Origin: Paraclostridium ghonii
GTDB taxonomy: Bacteria > Bacillota > Clostridia > Peptostreptococcales > Peptostreptococcaceae
Assembly (NCBI RefSeq): GCF_023653455.1
Contig: NZ_JAKEDR010000012.1
Coordinates: 1 to 34,791 of the forward strand
Direction: 5' to 3'
DNA length: 34,791 nucleotides
The notes below the pieces were generated by a model, which ran no database searches, was not told the DNA's origin, and was given only the letters and a program-made list of their open reading frames with translations. This document shows positions 8,462 to 16,777 of this stretch, piece by piece (position 1 is the first letter of the stretch; each line of letters starts with the position of its first letter). Made by a program: the position numbers and the translations under genes.

Positions 8462-9210
8462 TGATTAACTTACAAGATAAAGTTGCGATTGTAACTGGAG
8501 GTTCTAGAGGTATAGGTAAATCTATAGCTAAAAAATTAGCATCTCATAAAGCTAATGTTGTAATAAACTATACAGCAAATGAAGAACATGCTTTAAAAAC
8601 TAAAGAAGAAATAGAATCATACGGTGTAAAGAGTATGATTGTAAAATGTGATGTATCTAAAAGCAGTGAAGTTGATAATATGATTGAAGCTGTAGTTAAA
8701 GAGTTTGGAAAAGTTGATATATTAGTAAATAATGCTGGTATAACAAAAGATGGACTTTTAATGAGAATGAAGGAAGAAGATTTTGATAGAGTTATAGATA
8801 TAAACTTAAAAGGCGTTTTCAACTGCACAAAAGCAGCAACTAAACATATGATGAAGAAAAAATATGGAAAAATAATAAATATATCATCAGTAGTTGGAAT
8901 AATAGGAAACCCAGGTCAAGCAAATTATTGTGCATCTAAAGCAGGTGTTATAGGACTTACAAAGTCAAGTGCTAGAGAATTAGCATCAAGAAATATAAGT
9001 GTTAATGCTATAGCTCCTGGATTTATAAGTACAGATATGACTAGCGTGTTAAAAGAAGAGTTAAAAGAAAATATGTTAAAAAACATTCCACAAAATAAAT
9101 TTGGAGAACCTGATGATGTAGCTAATGCAGTTTTATTTTTAGCAAGTGATATGTCAAGTTATATAACAGGTCAGGTTATAAATATAGATGGCGGAATGGT
9201 AATGCAATAA
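8461..9210 (+). CDS. fabG: 3-oxoacyl-ACP reductase
   Basis: FabG is an NADPH-dependent short-chain dehydrogenase that reduces the 3-ketoacyl-ACP intermediate. The 249-residue protein has the Rossmann motif TGGSRGIG (residues 12-19), NNAG near 90, a catalytic Ser in NISSVVG, YCASK (Tyr/Lys near 152-156), and the C-terminal ITGQVINIDGGMVM. It overlaps fabD by one base. Short-chain dehydrogenases are common, but the operon context makes FabG secure. Confidence 0.96.
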   Translation: MINLQDKVAIVTGGSRGIGKSIAKKLASHKANVVINYTANEEHALKTKEEIESYGVKSMIVKCDVSKSSEVDNMIEAVVKEFGKVDILVNNAGITKDGLLMRMKEEDFDRVIDINLKGVFNCTKAATKHMMKKKYGKIINISSVVGIIGNPGQANYCASKAGVIGLTKSSARELASRNISVNAIAPGFISTDMTSVLKEELKENMLKNIPQNKFGEPDDVANAVLFLASDMSSYITGQVINIDGGMVMQ

Positions 9211-9256
9211 ATAGTAAAAAATATAAGTTTAAATAAAAATTAGGAGGAATTAAATT

Positions 9257-9481
9257 ATGTTTGAAAAAGTTGTAGAAATAATAAAAGATCAATTAGGTAT
9301 AGACAATAAGGAAGTAACTATGGAGACTTCATTAATGAAAGATTTAGAAGCAGATTCATTAGATGCAGTTGAAATAATGATGGCACTTGAAGATGAGTTT
9401 TCAATAGAAATACCAGACACAGAAGCAGAAAAGTTTGTATGTATAGGAGATATAGTTAAATATATAGAAGCTAACAAATAG
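9257..9481 (+). CDS. acpP: Acyl carrier protein
   Basis: A 74-residue acidic protein with the 4'-phosphopantetheine attachment site EADSLDAVE (Ser34). It carries all acyl intermediates handled by the surrounding enzymes. The start is behind TTAGGAGGA. The 46-bp gap from fabG is the largest within the fab operon, but I saw no terminator there. Confidence 0.97.
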   Translation: MFEKVVEIIKDQLGIDNKEVTMETSLMKDLEADSLDAVEIMMALEDEFSIEIPDTEAEKFVCIGDIVKYIEANK

Positions 9482-9494
9482 TGGAGGAAATGTT

Positions 9495-10733
9495 ATGAAA
9501 AGAAGAGTTGTTATAACTGGATTAGGTTGTGTAACTCCAGTTGGTACAGGAAAAGATACATTTTGGACCAACATTAAAGATGGAGTTTGTGGCATAGATA
9601 AAATAACTAGCTTTGACGCATCCTCATTTCAAACACAAATAGCTGGAGAAGTAAAAGGTTTTAATCCAGAAGATTATATAAATAAAAAAGAATTAAAGAG
9701 AATGGATAGATTTACTCACTTTGCAATAGCATCCTCAACTATGGCAGTAAAAGATGCAAATCTTGATTTAGACAAAGTAGATAGTGAAAAAATGGGTGTT
9801 ATAATAGGTTCTGGTATAGGTGGTGTTGCAACTATAGAAGAGCAACATAAAATTTTACTAGAAAAAGGAAATAGAAGAGTTAGCCCATTTTTCGTTCCTA
9901 TGATGATTGCTAACATGGCAGCAGGTCAAGTGTCTATTGCAATAGGTGCAAAAGGACCAAATACTAATGTATCTACTGCATGTGCTTCAGGATCTCATGC
10001 TATAGGAGATGCATTTAAAGTTATACAAAGAGGCGATGCGGACATAATGGTAGCAGGAGGAAGTGAAGCAGGCGTTACTCCACTTTCATTTGCAGGATTT
10101 TGTAACATGAAAGCTATGTCTACTAGAAATGATGACCCTAAAACTGCTTCTAGACCATTTGACAAAGATAGAGATGGATTTGTAATGGGAGAAGGAGCAG
10201 GTATAGTAATACTAGAAGATTTAGAGCATGCTATAAAAAGAGGCGCTAAAATTTATGCTGAAGTAGTTGGATATGGATATACAGCAGATGCATACCATAT
10301 GACAACTCCAGCAGAAAATGGAGAAGGTGCTGCTAGATCTATAGGTATGGCTATAAAAGACGGAAATATACCTCTTAATGAAGTTGATTATATAAATGCT
10401 CATGGTACGTCTACTTATTACAATGATAAGTTTGAAACAATGGCAATAAAAAGTGTATTTAAAGAACATGCATATGAACTATGTGTATCTTCTACAAAGT
10501 CTATGACAGGACATTTACTAGGCGCAGCTGGAGCTGTTGAAGCTATTGTGTGTGCTATGGCTATAAATGATGGATATGTTCCACCTACTATAAATGTAGA
10601 AAACGTAGATGAAGAATTAGATTTAGATTATGTTGTAAACGAAGGTAAAAGAAGAGATGTTAGATATGCATTATCAAATTCTTTAGGATTTGGCGGACAC
10701 AATGCAACTTTAGCATTTAAAAAATATGAATAA
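9495..10733 (+). CDS. fabF: 3-oxoacyl-ACP synthase II
   Basis: FabF condenses malonyl-ACP with the growing acyl-ACP. The 412-residue protein has the Cys-His-His triad: [14 protein letters not shown] (Cys163), [11 protein letters not shown] (His near 304) and [12 protein letters not shown] (His near 341), plus the NSLGFGGHN end. It is the last gene of the operon, 13 bp after acpP, and is followed by a terminator. The operon contains no fabZ or acetyl-CoA carboxylase genes, so these must be elsewhere. Confidence 0.97.
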   Translation: MKRRVVITGLGCVTPVGTGKDTFWTNIKDGVCGIDKITSFDASSFQTQIAGEVKGFNPEDYINKKELKRMDRFTHFAIASSTMAVKDANLDLDKVDSEKMGVIIGSGIGGVATIEEQHKILLEKGNRRVSPFFVPMMIANMAAGQVSIAIGAKGPNTNVSTACASGSHAIGDAFKVIQRGDADIMVAGGSEAGVTPLSFAGFCNMKAMSTRNDDPKTASRPFDKDRDGFVMGEGAGIVILEDLEHAIKRGAKIYAEVVGYGYTADAYHMTTPAENGEGAARSIGMAIKDGNIPLNEVDYINAHGTSTYYNDKFETMAIKSVFKEHAYELCVSSTKSMTGHLLGAAGAVEAIVCAMAINDGYVPPTINVENVDEELDLDYVVNEGKRRDVRYALSNSLGFGGHNATLAFKKYE

Positions 10734-10745
10734 TAATTATTAAAG

Positions 10746-10777
10746 GAGCTGTCTTAAAATAGACAGCTTCTTTTTTG
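10746..10777 (+). terminator. Intrinsic terminator of the fab operon
   Basis: The stem AGCTGTCT (10747-10754) pairs with AGACAGCT (10761-10768) around a 6-nt loop. It can be extended by a G-U pair and is followed by TTCTTTTTT. Confidence 0.88.
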
Positions 10778-10784
10778 TTTTTTG

Positions 10785-10813
10785 TCATAAATATTAATAC
10801 TTGAAAATATAAT
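10785..10813 (+). promoter_or_regulatory. Possible SigE promoter of spoIIIA
   Basis: The stretch TCATAAAT (10785-10792) followed by AATATAAT (10806-10813) resembles the mother-cell SigE pattern (-35 centred on ATA, -10 CATANANT). The C of the -10 is missing. SigE control of spoIIIA is established in other spore formers, and this is the only short gap upstream of spoIIIAA. The exact boxes are a guess. Confidence 0.35.
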
Positions 10814-10839
10814 TATATAAACAAAGGAGGACAAGGGAT

Positions 10840-11808
10840 ATGAAAAAACTTTCAGATGAAATTTTAAATTCTCTATCGCCTAAACTAAGAGAACAAATAA
10901 TTAATATTCAAGATGAAGATATAAATATAGAAGAAATAAGACTTAGGGTAGAGAAACCATTAATAATAAACTCTAATAATAAAGACTATTTTTATAATAA
11001 ATCAAGTAATAAATTAGATACTAAAAATTTAAACTCATATGTGGTTAAAAAAGAGGATATAGAGCAAACATTTCAACTTATGTGTAAATATTCAATTCAC
11101 TCTTTTATAGATGATATAAAAAAAGGTTTTATAACGCTAAAAGGTGGACATAGAGTTGGAATTGTTGGAAAAGTAATTATTGAGGATGGACAAGTAAAAA
11201 ATATTAAGCATATATCATCTTTGAATATAAGGATTTCAAGAGAAGTACTAAATTGTTCTAAAAAAGTATTAAACCATATAATTAAAAATTCTAAGGAAGT
11301 AAATAACACTTTAATTATTTCCCCACCACAATGTGGTAAAACAACATTAGTTAGAGATATAGTTAGAAACTTAAGCAATGGAAACAAAGAAATGGGATTT
11401 AAAGGAATAAAAGTAGCACTTATAGATGAAAGAAATGAGATTTCAGGGTCTTATTTAGGAATAGCGCAAATGGATGTGGGCATAAGAACTGACATAATAG
11501 AAACTTGTCCAAAAGACATAGGTATTATGATGCTACTTAGGGCTATGTCCCCTAATTTAATAGTTACAGATGAAATAGGTAGTGAGAAGGAAATAAAAGC
11601 TTTATACACGGCTTTAAATGGTGGAGTTAGTTTAATAACAACCGTACATGGTAACTCCATAGAAGATATAAGAGAACGAAAGGAGTTAAGTAAATTATTA
11701 GATAAAGAATTATTTAAAAAAGTAATAATACTATCAGCTAAAAATGGACCAGGAACTATTGAAAAAATATATGACCTAGAAGAAAAGAGGTGGTATTTTG
11801 CAAATTAA
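10840..11808 (+). CDS. spoIIIAA: Stage III sporulation protein AA, secretion-type ATPase
   Basis: SpoIIIAA is the cytoplasmic mother-cell ATPase of the SpoIIIA-SpoIIQ feeding-tube complex and is related to type II/IV secretion ATPases. The 322-residue protein has Walker A PPQCGKTTL (near residue 165), an ALIDERNEI stretch, Walker B LIVTDEIGS, and a downstream VHG histidine (TTVHGN). The start is preceded by AAAGGAGGA. It is the first of eight spoIIIA genes and overlaps spoIIIAB by 11 bp. Confidence 0.95.
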   Translation: MKKLSDEILNSLSPKLREQIINIQDEDINIEEIRLRVEKPLIINSNNKDYFYNKSSNKLDTKNLNSYVVKKEDIEQTFQLMCKYSIHSFIDDIKKGFITLKGGHRVGIVGKVIIEDGQVKNIKHISSLNIRISREVLNCSKKVLNHIIKNSKEVNNTLIISPPQCGKTTLVRDIVRNLSNGNKEMGFKGIKVALIDERNEISGSYLGIAQMDVGIRTDIIETCPKDIGIMMLLRAMSPNLIVTDEIGSEKEIKALYTALNGGVSLITTVHGNSIEDIRERKELSKLLDKELFKKVIILSAKNGPGTIEKIYDLEEKRWYFAN

Positions 11809-12319
11809 AATAGCTCTTATAAGCATATTGGTAGCTTGCAGCTATCTAATCGGGCAATATTTGTACAAAGCTTATATAAAGAGGCATAAACAGTTAAATG
11901 AGCTCATAAGAATATTAGAAGTAATGCGAATGGATCTTTCATTTGGACTATATACATTAGAAGAAATTTTTTTTAGGATAGGTGAAAATAAAGAATTTTC
12001 ACTTGCAAAATTTTTTAAGGACATGAGTACAGATTTAAAAAATGATAATACTGATACTTTAGAAAACATATTATCAAAAAATACTTCTTACATGATTAAA
12101 GAAACTTATTTTCAAGATAAGGAGGTAGATGAATTAAAAAAATTAATACTTACTCTTGGAAAAGGAGATGTTTATTCTCAAGAGAGGATGATTGATTTAT
12201 CTATTGAAAATTTAAAAAAACTTACAACAGAAAGTAAAGAAGATGTAGAGAAAAAAGGAATAGTGTATAGAAAATTATCTACTATAATTGGATTAGTTAT
12301 AGGGATACTTTTAATATAG
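11798..12319 (+). CDS. spoIIIAB: Stage III sporulation protein AB
   Basis: A 173-residue protein with a transmembrane segment at each end (about residues 3-20 and 156-173) and a helical middle. SpoIIIAB has a fold related to type II secretion GspF and is thought to sit next to the SpoIIIAA ATPase. The start is a TTG at 11798, 4-5 bp after GAGGTGG and overlapping the end of spoIIIAA. No ATG is suitably placed. The position in the operon is the strongest support. Confidence 0.92.
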   Translation: MQIKIALISILVACSYLIGQYLYKAYIKRHKQLNELIRILEVMRMDLSFGLYTLEEIFFRIGENKEFSLAKFFKDMSTDLKNDNTDTLENILSKNTSYMIKETYFQDKEVDELKKLILTLGKGDVYSQERMIDLSIENLKKLTTESKEDVEKKGIVYRKLSTIIGLVIGILLI

Positions 12320-12329
12320 GAGGGTTAAT

Positions 12330-12527
12330 ATGGATATAACTTTAATATTTAAAGTTGCAGGAATTGGATTATTAATATCTGTTTTAAATATGGTTCTTGA
12401 AAAAACAGATAGAAAAGATTGGACTACCTTAACTACACTTGCAGGTGTAATAATTGTTCTTACAATGGTAATAACAGAGATAAATGACCTGTTTAATACA
12501 GTTAGAACAATGTTTCAGTTGTATTAA
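12330..12527 (+). CDS. spoIIIAC: Stage III sporulation protein AC
   Basis: A 65-residue, two-helix membrane protein. The N-terminal helix is about residues 5-20 and the second about 34-52, with the conserved linker EKTDRKDW between them. This size and layout are typical for SpoIIIAC, a small channel component. The start follows AGGAGGG, 10 bp after spoIIIAB. Confidence 0.93.
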   Translation: MDITLIFKVAGIGLLISVLNMVLEKTDRKDWTTLTTLAGVIIVLTMVITEINDLFNTVRTMFQLY

Positions 12528-12539
12528 GGGGGAGATATT

Positions 12540-12926
12540 TTGGATGTAATGAAATTGGTAGGGCTTGCACTTATATCAACCATATTATGCTTGATTATAA
12601 AAAAAGATAGACCAGAAATGGCTACATTTATAGGTATATTAACAGGAGTAATGATTTTAATGTCTGTAACTTATAAATTTAATTTTATAATTGAAAGTAT
12701 AAATGAATTAGCAAACAAGGCTAACATACCTACTATGTATATATCTTTGATAATCAAACTTATAGGAATAGCATATTTAATGGAGTTTGCTATTCAAATA
12801 TGTAAGGACTGTGGGGAAGGAAATATTGCAGCTAAGCTTGAGTTTGGAGGAAAAATTATAGTCATGACTATGTCATTCCCTATATTAATATCTATTATAG
12901 ATATGATTTTAAATTTAATTCCATAG
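12540..12926 (+). CDS. spoIIIAD: Stage III sporulation protein AD
   Basis: A 128-residue membrane protein with about four hydrophobic segments, related to SpoIIIAC in its N-terminal half. The IIKLIGIAYLMEFAIQICKD stretch and the adjacent GEGNIAAKLEFGGKI are well conserved in the family. I use the TTG at 12540, 5 bp after AAGGGGGAG. The ATG three codons later would give a shorter N-terminus. Confidence 0.93.
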   Translation: MDVMKLVGLALISTILCLIIKKDRPEMATFIGILTGVMILMSVTYKFNFIIESINELANKANIPTMYISLIIKLIGIAYLMEFAIQICKDCGEGNIAAKLEFGGKIIVMTMSFPILISIIDMILNLIP

Positions 12927-12940
12927 GAGAATGATTACTT

Positions 12941-14104
12941 ATGAAAAAAATTATAACTAGTATAATCGTATGTATACTAATAGGTTTAACATTTACTGAT
13001 ATTTCATTTGCACAAGATGAAAAAGTAAAAGAAAGTGTAGATTCATACATAAGCCAACAATTAAATAAAATTAACTTACAAGAAATTCAAAACCAAATAA
13101 AAGATGAAAAATTTATAGCACACGTTGATTTAAAAACGTTTATGAAAGATTTGATATCTGGTAAAAAAACAATGCTAGATTTATTCAATAAAGAAGGTCT
13201 TAAATTATTCTTATTTGATGAATTGAGATCAAGTTTAAAAGTTGCATCAATAATATTTGTCTTAGCACTTCTATCATCTATATTAAAAAGTTTAGACAAT
13301 TCGTTCTCATCTGGAGCAATAAGCCAAGTAACAACCTATATTGTATTTATAGTAATGGTAACTTTGACACTAGTAGGATTTAAAGACGTTTTAAATATAT
13401 GTAACACCACCATTGATAGTATGATAAATTTAATGCAAATTATAATGCCAATACTAATAACGTTCTTAGTAGTTATGGGATTTCCAATGACATCTACTGT
13501 TATGACTCCTATATTTATGGGTGGGGTAACATTTATAAATGTAGTATTTAAAAACTTTTTATTTGTATCTATTACAATAGGATTTGCAATACTTGTTATA
13601 AATAATTTATCCAATAGTATAAAACTTAAAAAATTAGCATCATTTATAAAACAAATAAATTTAATAACTATTGGAGCTATATTTACTATATATTTAGCAT
13701 TAGTCTCAATGCAGGGTATGTATGTTAAAAGCTTAGATGGATTTGCAGTGAAAAGTACTAAATTTGCTATAGGAAACTTTATACCAGTTGTAGGAGGATT
13801 TGTATCGGATTCATTTGATATAATACTGTCTTCTTCTCAGCTTATAAAAAATTTATTTGGAGGAGTTGGGCTTATAATATTAGTTGGCATATGTTTGATT
13901 CCTATAATAAAAATTACTTCAATAATATTGGTTTATAAAACATCAGCCATGATAGTTGAACCAGTGGGAGAGGATAATATTTCAAATTTTTTAAATGAAA
14001 TTTCAAATCTTATGGCGATAATGCTAGCATGTATTATAGCTATAACAATAATGTTTTTCGTTACTATAGCCATAGTAGTTTCAATTAGCGTTGTAGCTCA
14101 GTAA
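12941..14104 (+). CDS. spoIIIAE: Stage III sporulation protein AE
   Basis: A 387-residue polytopic membrane protein, the largest of the operon. It begins with a signal-like segment (about residues 4-24, ending SFA-QD). An amphipathic extracytoplasmic stretch to about residue 95 follows, then roughly seven transmembrane helices. It is an essential part of the SpoIIIA channel in the mother-cell membrane facing the forespore. The start follows AGGAGAA. Confidence 0.94.
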   Translation: MKKIITSIIVCILIGLTFTDISFAQDEKVKESVDSYISQQLNKINLQEIQNQIKDEKFIAHVDLKTFMKDLISGKKTMLDLFNKEGLKLFLFDELRSSLKVASIIFVLALLSSILKSLDNSFSSGAISQVTTYIVFIVMVTLTLVGFKDVLNICNTTIDSMINLMQIIMPILITFLVVMGFPMTSTVMTPIFMGGVTFINVVFKNFLFVSITIGFAILVINNLSNSIKLKKLASFIKQINLITIGAIFTIYLALVSMQGMYVKSLDGFAVKSTKFAIGNFIPVVGGFVSDSFDIILSSSQLIKNLFGGVGLIILVGICLIPIIKITSIILVYKTSAMIVEPVGEDNISNFLNEISNLMAIMLACIIAITIMFFVTIAIVVSISVVAQ

Positions 14105-14116
14105 AAGGAGGAATAT

Positions 14117-14683
14117 ATGTTAGAAAGTATTAAAACTTGGATAATAAGTATTTTAATTGCTGCATTTATAGTAAATATAGTTAATATGATTCTTCCTTCT
14201 TCTAAAATAAAATCCTATATTAATTTAGTTTTGAACTTTATATTTATATTTATTGTAATAAATCCAATTATAAACTTTTTTTCAGACGGTATAAGTTTAG
14301 AAGACAAATTATTAAAAACATATACAAAATATAATGAACAATATATAGATAGCATGAATAGTCTAGCAAAAGACACCGGTAAAAAAAGTATAAAATCAGG
14401 TTATGAGGATGGGTTAAAAAGTGTTATACAACTTAAATTAGATGAATATGGATATGAACTTGAGGATATTGAATTAGATGGAGCGAATATAGGTAAAGTT
14501 AAAGTTAAAGAAAAAAATAGTAATAAAGAAGAAAAAAAGGACATACAATCTAGTAAGGGTGAAAAAGAAAAACAAGTATTTAAAGAAAGCTCAAATAATA
14601 ATGAAATTAAATCAAAAGATGAGGTAAAAAAGAGCTTAGTAGACATACTTGATATATCAGTTGAAAATATAGAAATAGATTAA
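14117..14683 (+). CDS. spoIIIAF: Stage III sporulation protein AF
   Basis: A 188-residue protein with two N-terminal membrane segments (about residues 7-25 and 34-55) and a hydrophilic C-terminal domain. It contains a lysine/glutamate-rich linker (about residues 135-165) and a short terminal VDILDISVENIEID motif. In the family the C-terminal domain has a ring-building fold and lies between the two membranes. The start follows AAAGGAGGA. Confidence 0.9.
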   Translation: MLESIKTWIISILIAAFIVNIVNMILPSSKIKSYINLVLNFIFIFIVINPIINFFSDGISLEDKLLKTYTKYNEQYIDSMNSLAKDTGKKSIKSGYEDGLKSVIQLKLDEYGYELEDIELDGANIGKVKVKEKNSNKEEKKDIQSSKGEKEKQVFKESSNNNEIKSKDEVKKSLVDILDISVENIEID

Positions 14684-14701
14684 TAGGGGTTGAGAATAGG
14701 T

Positions 14702-15250
14702 ATGTTTAAAAATTTAAAGGAAGACGATAAGAAGAAAATATATACTTTGGCGGCGTTATCTTTTGTATGTATTATGGGACTAGCTATTTTTACAAAAAAT
14801 CCAACTGAGAAAAAAGAAAAAGAGGCATTTGAGGAAAGTAAAGATTCAAAAGTAACACAAGTAGAAGAAAAAAAAGACAATGACTTAGAAAGTCAACTTA
14901 AAAATATATTATCTCAAATAGAAGGAGTAGGAGAGGTTGATGTAATGATAACTTTTTCATCTGGAGAACAAATAGAACCAGCTTTTAACTCAAATGCTAC
15001 AAAGGAAGAGACGACTGAAAAAGATGCTCAAGGTGGAGAAAGAACAGTTACCACATCAAGCGAAAATAAAACAATGATAACTTCAGGAGAAAGTAAACCT
15101 GTAGTTATAAAAACTTCACAACCAGAAATAAAAGGGGTTATAGTGGTTGCTAGCGGAGCAAGTGATCCAAATGTAAAACAAAGTTTATATTCAGCAGTTC
15201 AAACATCACTTCAAGTTTCAGGACATCAAGTAGAAATTTACTCAAAATAA
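14702..15250 (+). CDS. spoIIIAG: Stage III sporulation protein AG
   Basis: A 182-residue protein with a short cytoplasmic N-terminus, one membrane helix (about residues 14-32), a charged linker, and an intermembrane ring domain. The ring domain starts near residue 63 (LKNILSQIEGVGEVDVMITF) and ends KGVIVVASGASDPNVKQSL. SpoIIIAG forms a large ring in the feeding tube. I chose ATG 14702; a TTG at 14690 would add four residues but has no ribosome binding site. AGGGG at 14685-14689 lies 12 bp upstream, so the signal is weak either way. Confidence 0.92.
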   Translation: MFKNLKEDDKKKIYTLAALSFVCIMGLAIFTKNPTEKKEKEAFEESKDSKVTQVEEKKDNDLESQLKNILSQIEGVGEVDVMITFSSGEQIEPAFNSNATKEETTEKDAQGGERTVTTSSENKTMITSGESKPVVIKTSQPEIKGVIVVASGASDPNVKQSLYSAVQTSLQVSGHQVEIYSK

Positions 15251-15265
15251 AAATTAAAAAATATT

Positions 15266-15293
15266 CATAATAAAAAAGCTCGTACATATAAAT
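15266..15293 (+). promoter_or_regulatory. Possible separate SigE-type promoter for spoIIIAH
   Basis: CATAAT (15266-15271) and CATATAAAT (15285-15293) resemble a SigE -35/-10 pair with 13 bp between the boxes, slightly short. The 80-bp gap between spoIIIAG and spoIIIAH is the only large gap inside the operon, which makes an extra start plausible. No terminator is visible in the gap. Confidence 0.35.
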
Positions 15294-15330
15294 ATTACAA
15301 GAATATAATTTAAAATTAGGGGGAGTATAA

Positions 15331-15975
15331 ATGAAATTTAACAAAAGTATGTTTAAAAGTAGACAATTTGTTGTAATGGCATTAACACTTGTTTTAGTGG
15401 GAGTTGGGGTATTAAATTACAATTTAAGCAAGAAATCTGTATTAGAGGCGTCAAAAGAAATGGAAGTATATGAAGAAGCTCAACTTTCAAAAAATGACGA
15501 CAAAAAAGATTCTAAAAAAGATATTAAGGTAGTAGACAGCAAAGACACTATAGTCAATGAAAAAGTTAAAGAAACTAGCAAAGAAATAAAAAAGAAAATT
15601 ACTTCAGATAAAAATATGAAAAAAGCATCATATTCAGTAGATATGAAAATGAATAGAGAAAAACAAAGAAATGAGTTAACAGAAGACTTAAATGAAATAA
15701 TAAATAATCCATCTACATCAGAAGAAACTAGAAAACAAGCATCAAATATGAAATTACAACTTGTAAAAGACCAAGAGTTAGAAGTTAAAATAGAAGATTT
15801 ATTAGGAGCAAAAGGATTTGAAGATTCATTAGTTTACATAAATGAAGAAACTGTTAATGTAGTTGTAAATAAAGAAATAAAAGAAAAAGATGCAGCTAAA
15901 ATATTTGAATTAGTAGCAAATCAATCAAAAGTTAAGTACGAAAATATAAAACTTATGAGCAGTCATTCTAAATAA
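15331..15975 (+). CDS. spoIIIAH: Stage III sporulation protein AH
   Basis: SpoIIIAH is the mother-cell partner of forespore SpoIIQ, forming the zipper across the engulfment space. The 214-residue protein has one N-terminal membrane helix (about residues 13-29), a long charged coil (about 40-110), and the C-terminal ring-building domain that starts near LLGAKGFEDSLVYINEETVN and ends in the alpha/beta repeat around EKDAAKIFELV. The start follows TAGGGGGAG. It is the last gene of the operon, and the terminator lies within 35 bp. Confidence 0.93.
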   Translation: MKFNKSMFKSRQFVVMALTLVLVGVGVLNYNLSKKSVLEASKEMEVYEEAQLSKNDDKKDSKKDIKVVDSKDTIVNEKVKETSKEIKKKITSDKNMKKASYSVDMKMNREKQRNELTEDLNEIINNPSTSEETRKQASNMKLQLVKDQELEVKIEDLLGAKGFEDSLVYINEETVNVVVNKEIKEKDAAKIFELVANQSKVKYENIKLMSSHSK

Positions 15976-15983
15976 ATATAAGT

Positions 15984-16008
15984 GCCTCAGTTGTACTGAG
16001 GCTTTTTT
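15984..16008 (+). terminator. Terminator of the spoIIIA operon
   Basis: A 7-bp perfect stem pairs GCCTCAG (15984-15990) with CTGAGGC (15996-16002) around TTGTA, followed by six T. The T-run is also the first six bases of repeat copy 2. Confidence 0.9.
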
Positions 16009-16173
16009 ACGTTTAAGGAGAGTATACTTACTAAAAATTGTAAATAATCTATAAAACTTAGTTATATCAATATATTATGTTTTGAGCGTAAAAAAGTTTT
16101 TTGAGCAACGGACGAAGTCGTTGGCGACATAAAGTGGTTCGCAGACGTAGTCGCTCAAGCGAAGCGAATTTTT
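16003..16173. repeat. Structured intergenic repeat, copy 2 (full length)
   Basis: This is the best-preserved long copy, about 171 bp. The left half starts TTTTTTACGTTTAA in the terminator T-run and ends TTTTGAGCGTAAAAAAG (16080-16096), an inverted match to the start, so the left half is flanked by 12-14 nt inverted repeats. After GTTTTTT, the GC-rich half (16102-16168) folds as CAACG(g)AC-gaa-GTCGTTG, with GCGAC pairing to GTCGC (16134-16138 region with 16150-16154) and outer GAG with CTC. It ends GCGAAGCGAATTTTT. It fills most of the 263-bp gap between spoIIIAH and the asp23-family gene. Confidence 0.85.
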
Positions 16174-16238
16174 GTTGCAAAATAAAGATCTATTTGGTAT
16201 TATTATATAATAAAATAGTTTATATAGGGATGTGATAT

Positions 16239-16589
16239 ATGATGGAAAATAATAACTTTGGACAAGTTAAGATATCAAATGATGTTATAGCCACTATAGC
16301 AGGATTAGCAGCTGTAGAAGTAGAAGGAGTAGTAACTACATCGACATTCACAGATAAATTACTAAAGAATAATGGTGTTAAGATACAAATAGAGGAAGAC
16401 GAAGTTATCCTAGATGTTATGATAATAATTGATTATGGAATATCTATACCTGATATAGCTTTTAAAGTACAGGAAAATGTAAAAAATACAGTTGAAACAA
16501 TGACTGGATTAAAAGTTTCTCAAGTTAATATACATGTTCAAGGCATCAACTTTAAAAAAGATAAAGTTGAAAAGGCAGAAGCTAAGTAA
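16239..16589 (+). CDS. Asp23/Gls24-family envelope stress protein (YqhY-like)
   Basis: A 116-residue member of the DUF322/Asp23 family. The conserved start GQVKISNDVIATIAGLAAVEVEGV and the C-terminal QVNIHVQGINF are clear. Family members are cytoplasmic or membrane-associated. B. subtilis YqhY lies next to nusB and the acetyl-CoA carboxylase genes and affects fatty-acid metabolism, so finding it here one gene before nusB fits YqhY. Two ATGs (16239, 16242) are possible; the ribosome binding site (GGGATGTGA) is weak. It has its own terminator and stands between two repeat-filled gaps. Confidence 0.9.
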   Translation: MMENNNFGQVKISNDVIATIAGLAAVEVEGVVTTSTFTDKLLKNNGVKIQIEEDEVILDVMIIIDYGISIPDIAFKVQENVKNTVETMTGLKVSQVNIHVQGINFKKDKVEKAEAK

Positions 16590-16612
16590 TCATCTACGAT
16601 AAATTAATATTT

Positions 16613-16638
16613 CCCTCTGAAAATCAGAGGGTTTTTTT
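16613..16638 (+). terminator. Terminator of the asp23-family gene
   Basis: An 8-bp perfect stem pairs CCCTCTGA (16613-16620) with TCAGAGGG (16624-16631) around AAA, followed by seven T (16632-16638). As at 16003, the T-run passes directly into a repeat copy (ACGCTTAAAG). Confidence 0.92.
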
Positions 16639-16777
16639 ACGCTTAAAGAAATTACATCAAACAAAAAAATTGAATAATCTATGGAACTTAGTTATATCAA
16701 TATATTATGTTTTGAGCGTAAAAAAGTTTTTTGAGCAACGGACGAAGTCGTTGGCGACATGAGCGAAGCGAATTTTT
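16632..16777. repeat. Structured intergenic repeat, copy 3 (internally deleted)
   Basis: The left half is complete (TTTTTTACGCTTAAAG at 16633, ending TTTTGAGCGTAAAAAAG near 16710-16726). The GC-rich half is shortened: GGCGACATGA joins directly to GCGAAGCGAATTTTT. This removes about 26 nt that in copies 1, 2 and 4 contain the GTCGC arm. The first hairpin CAACG(g)AC-gaa-GTCGTTG remains. Its terminal T-run is shared with copy 4. Confidence 0.85.
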
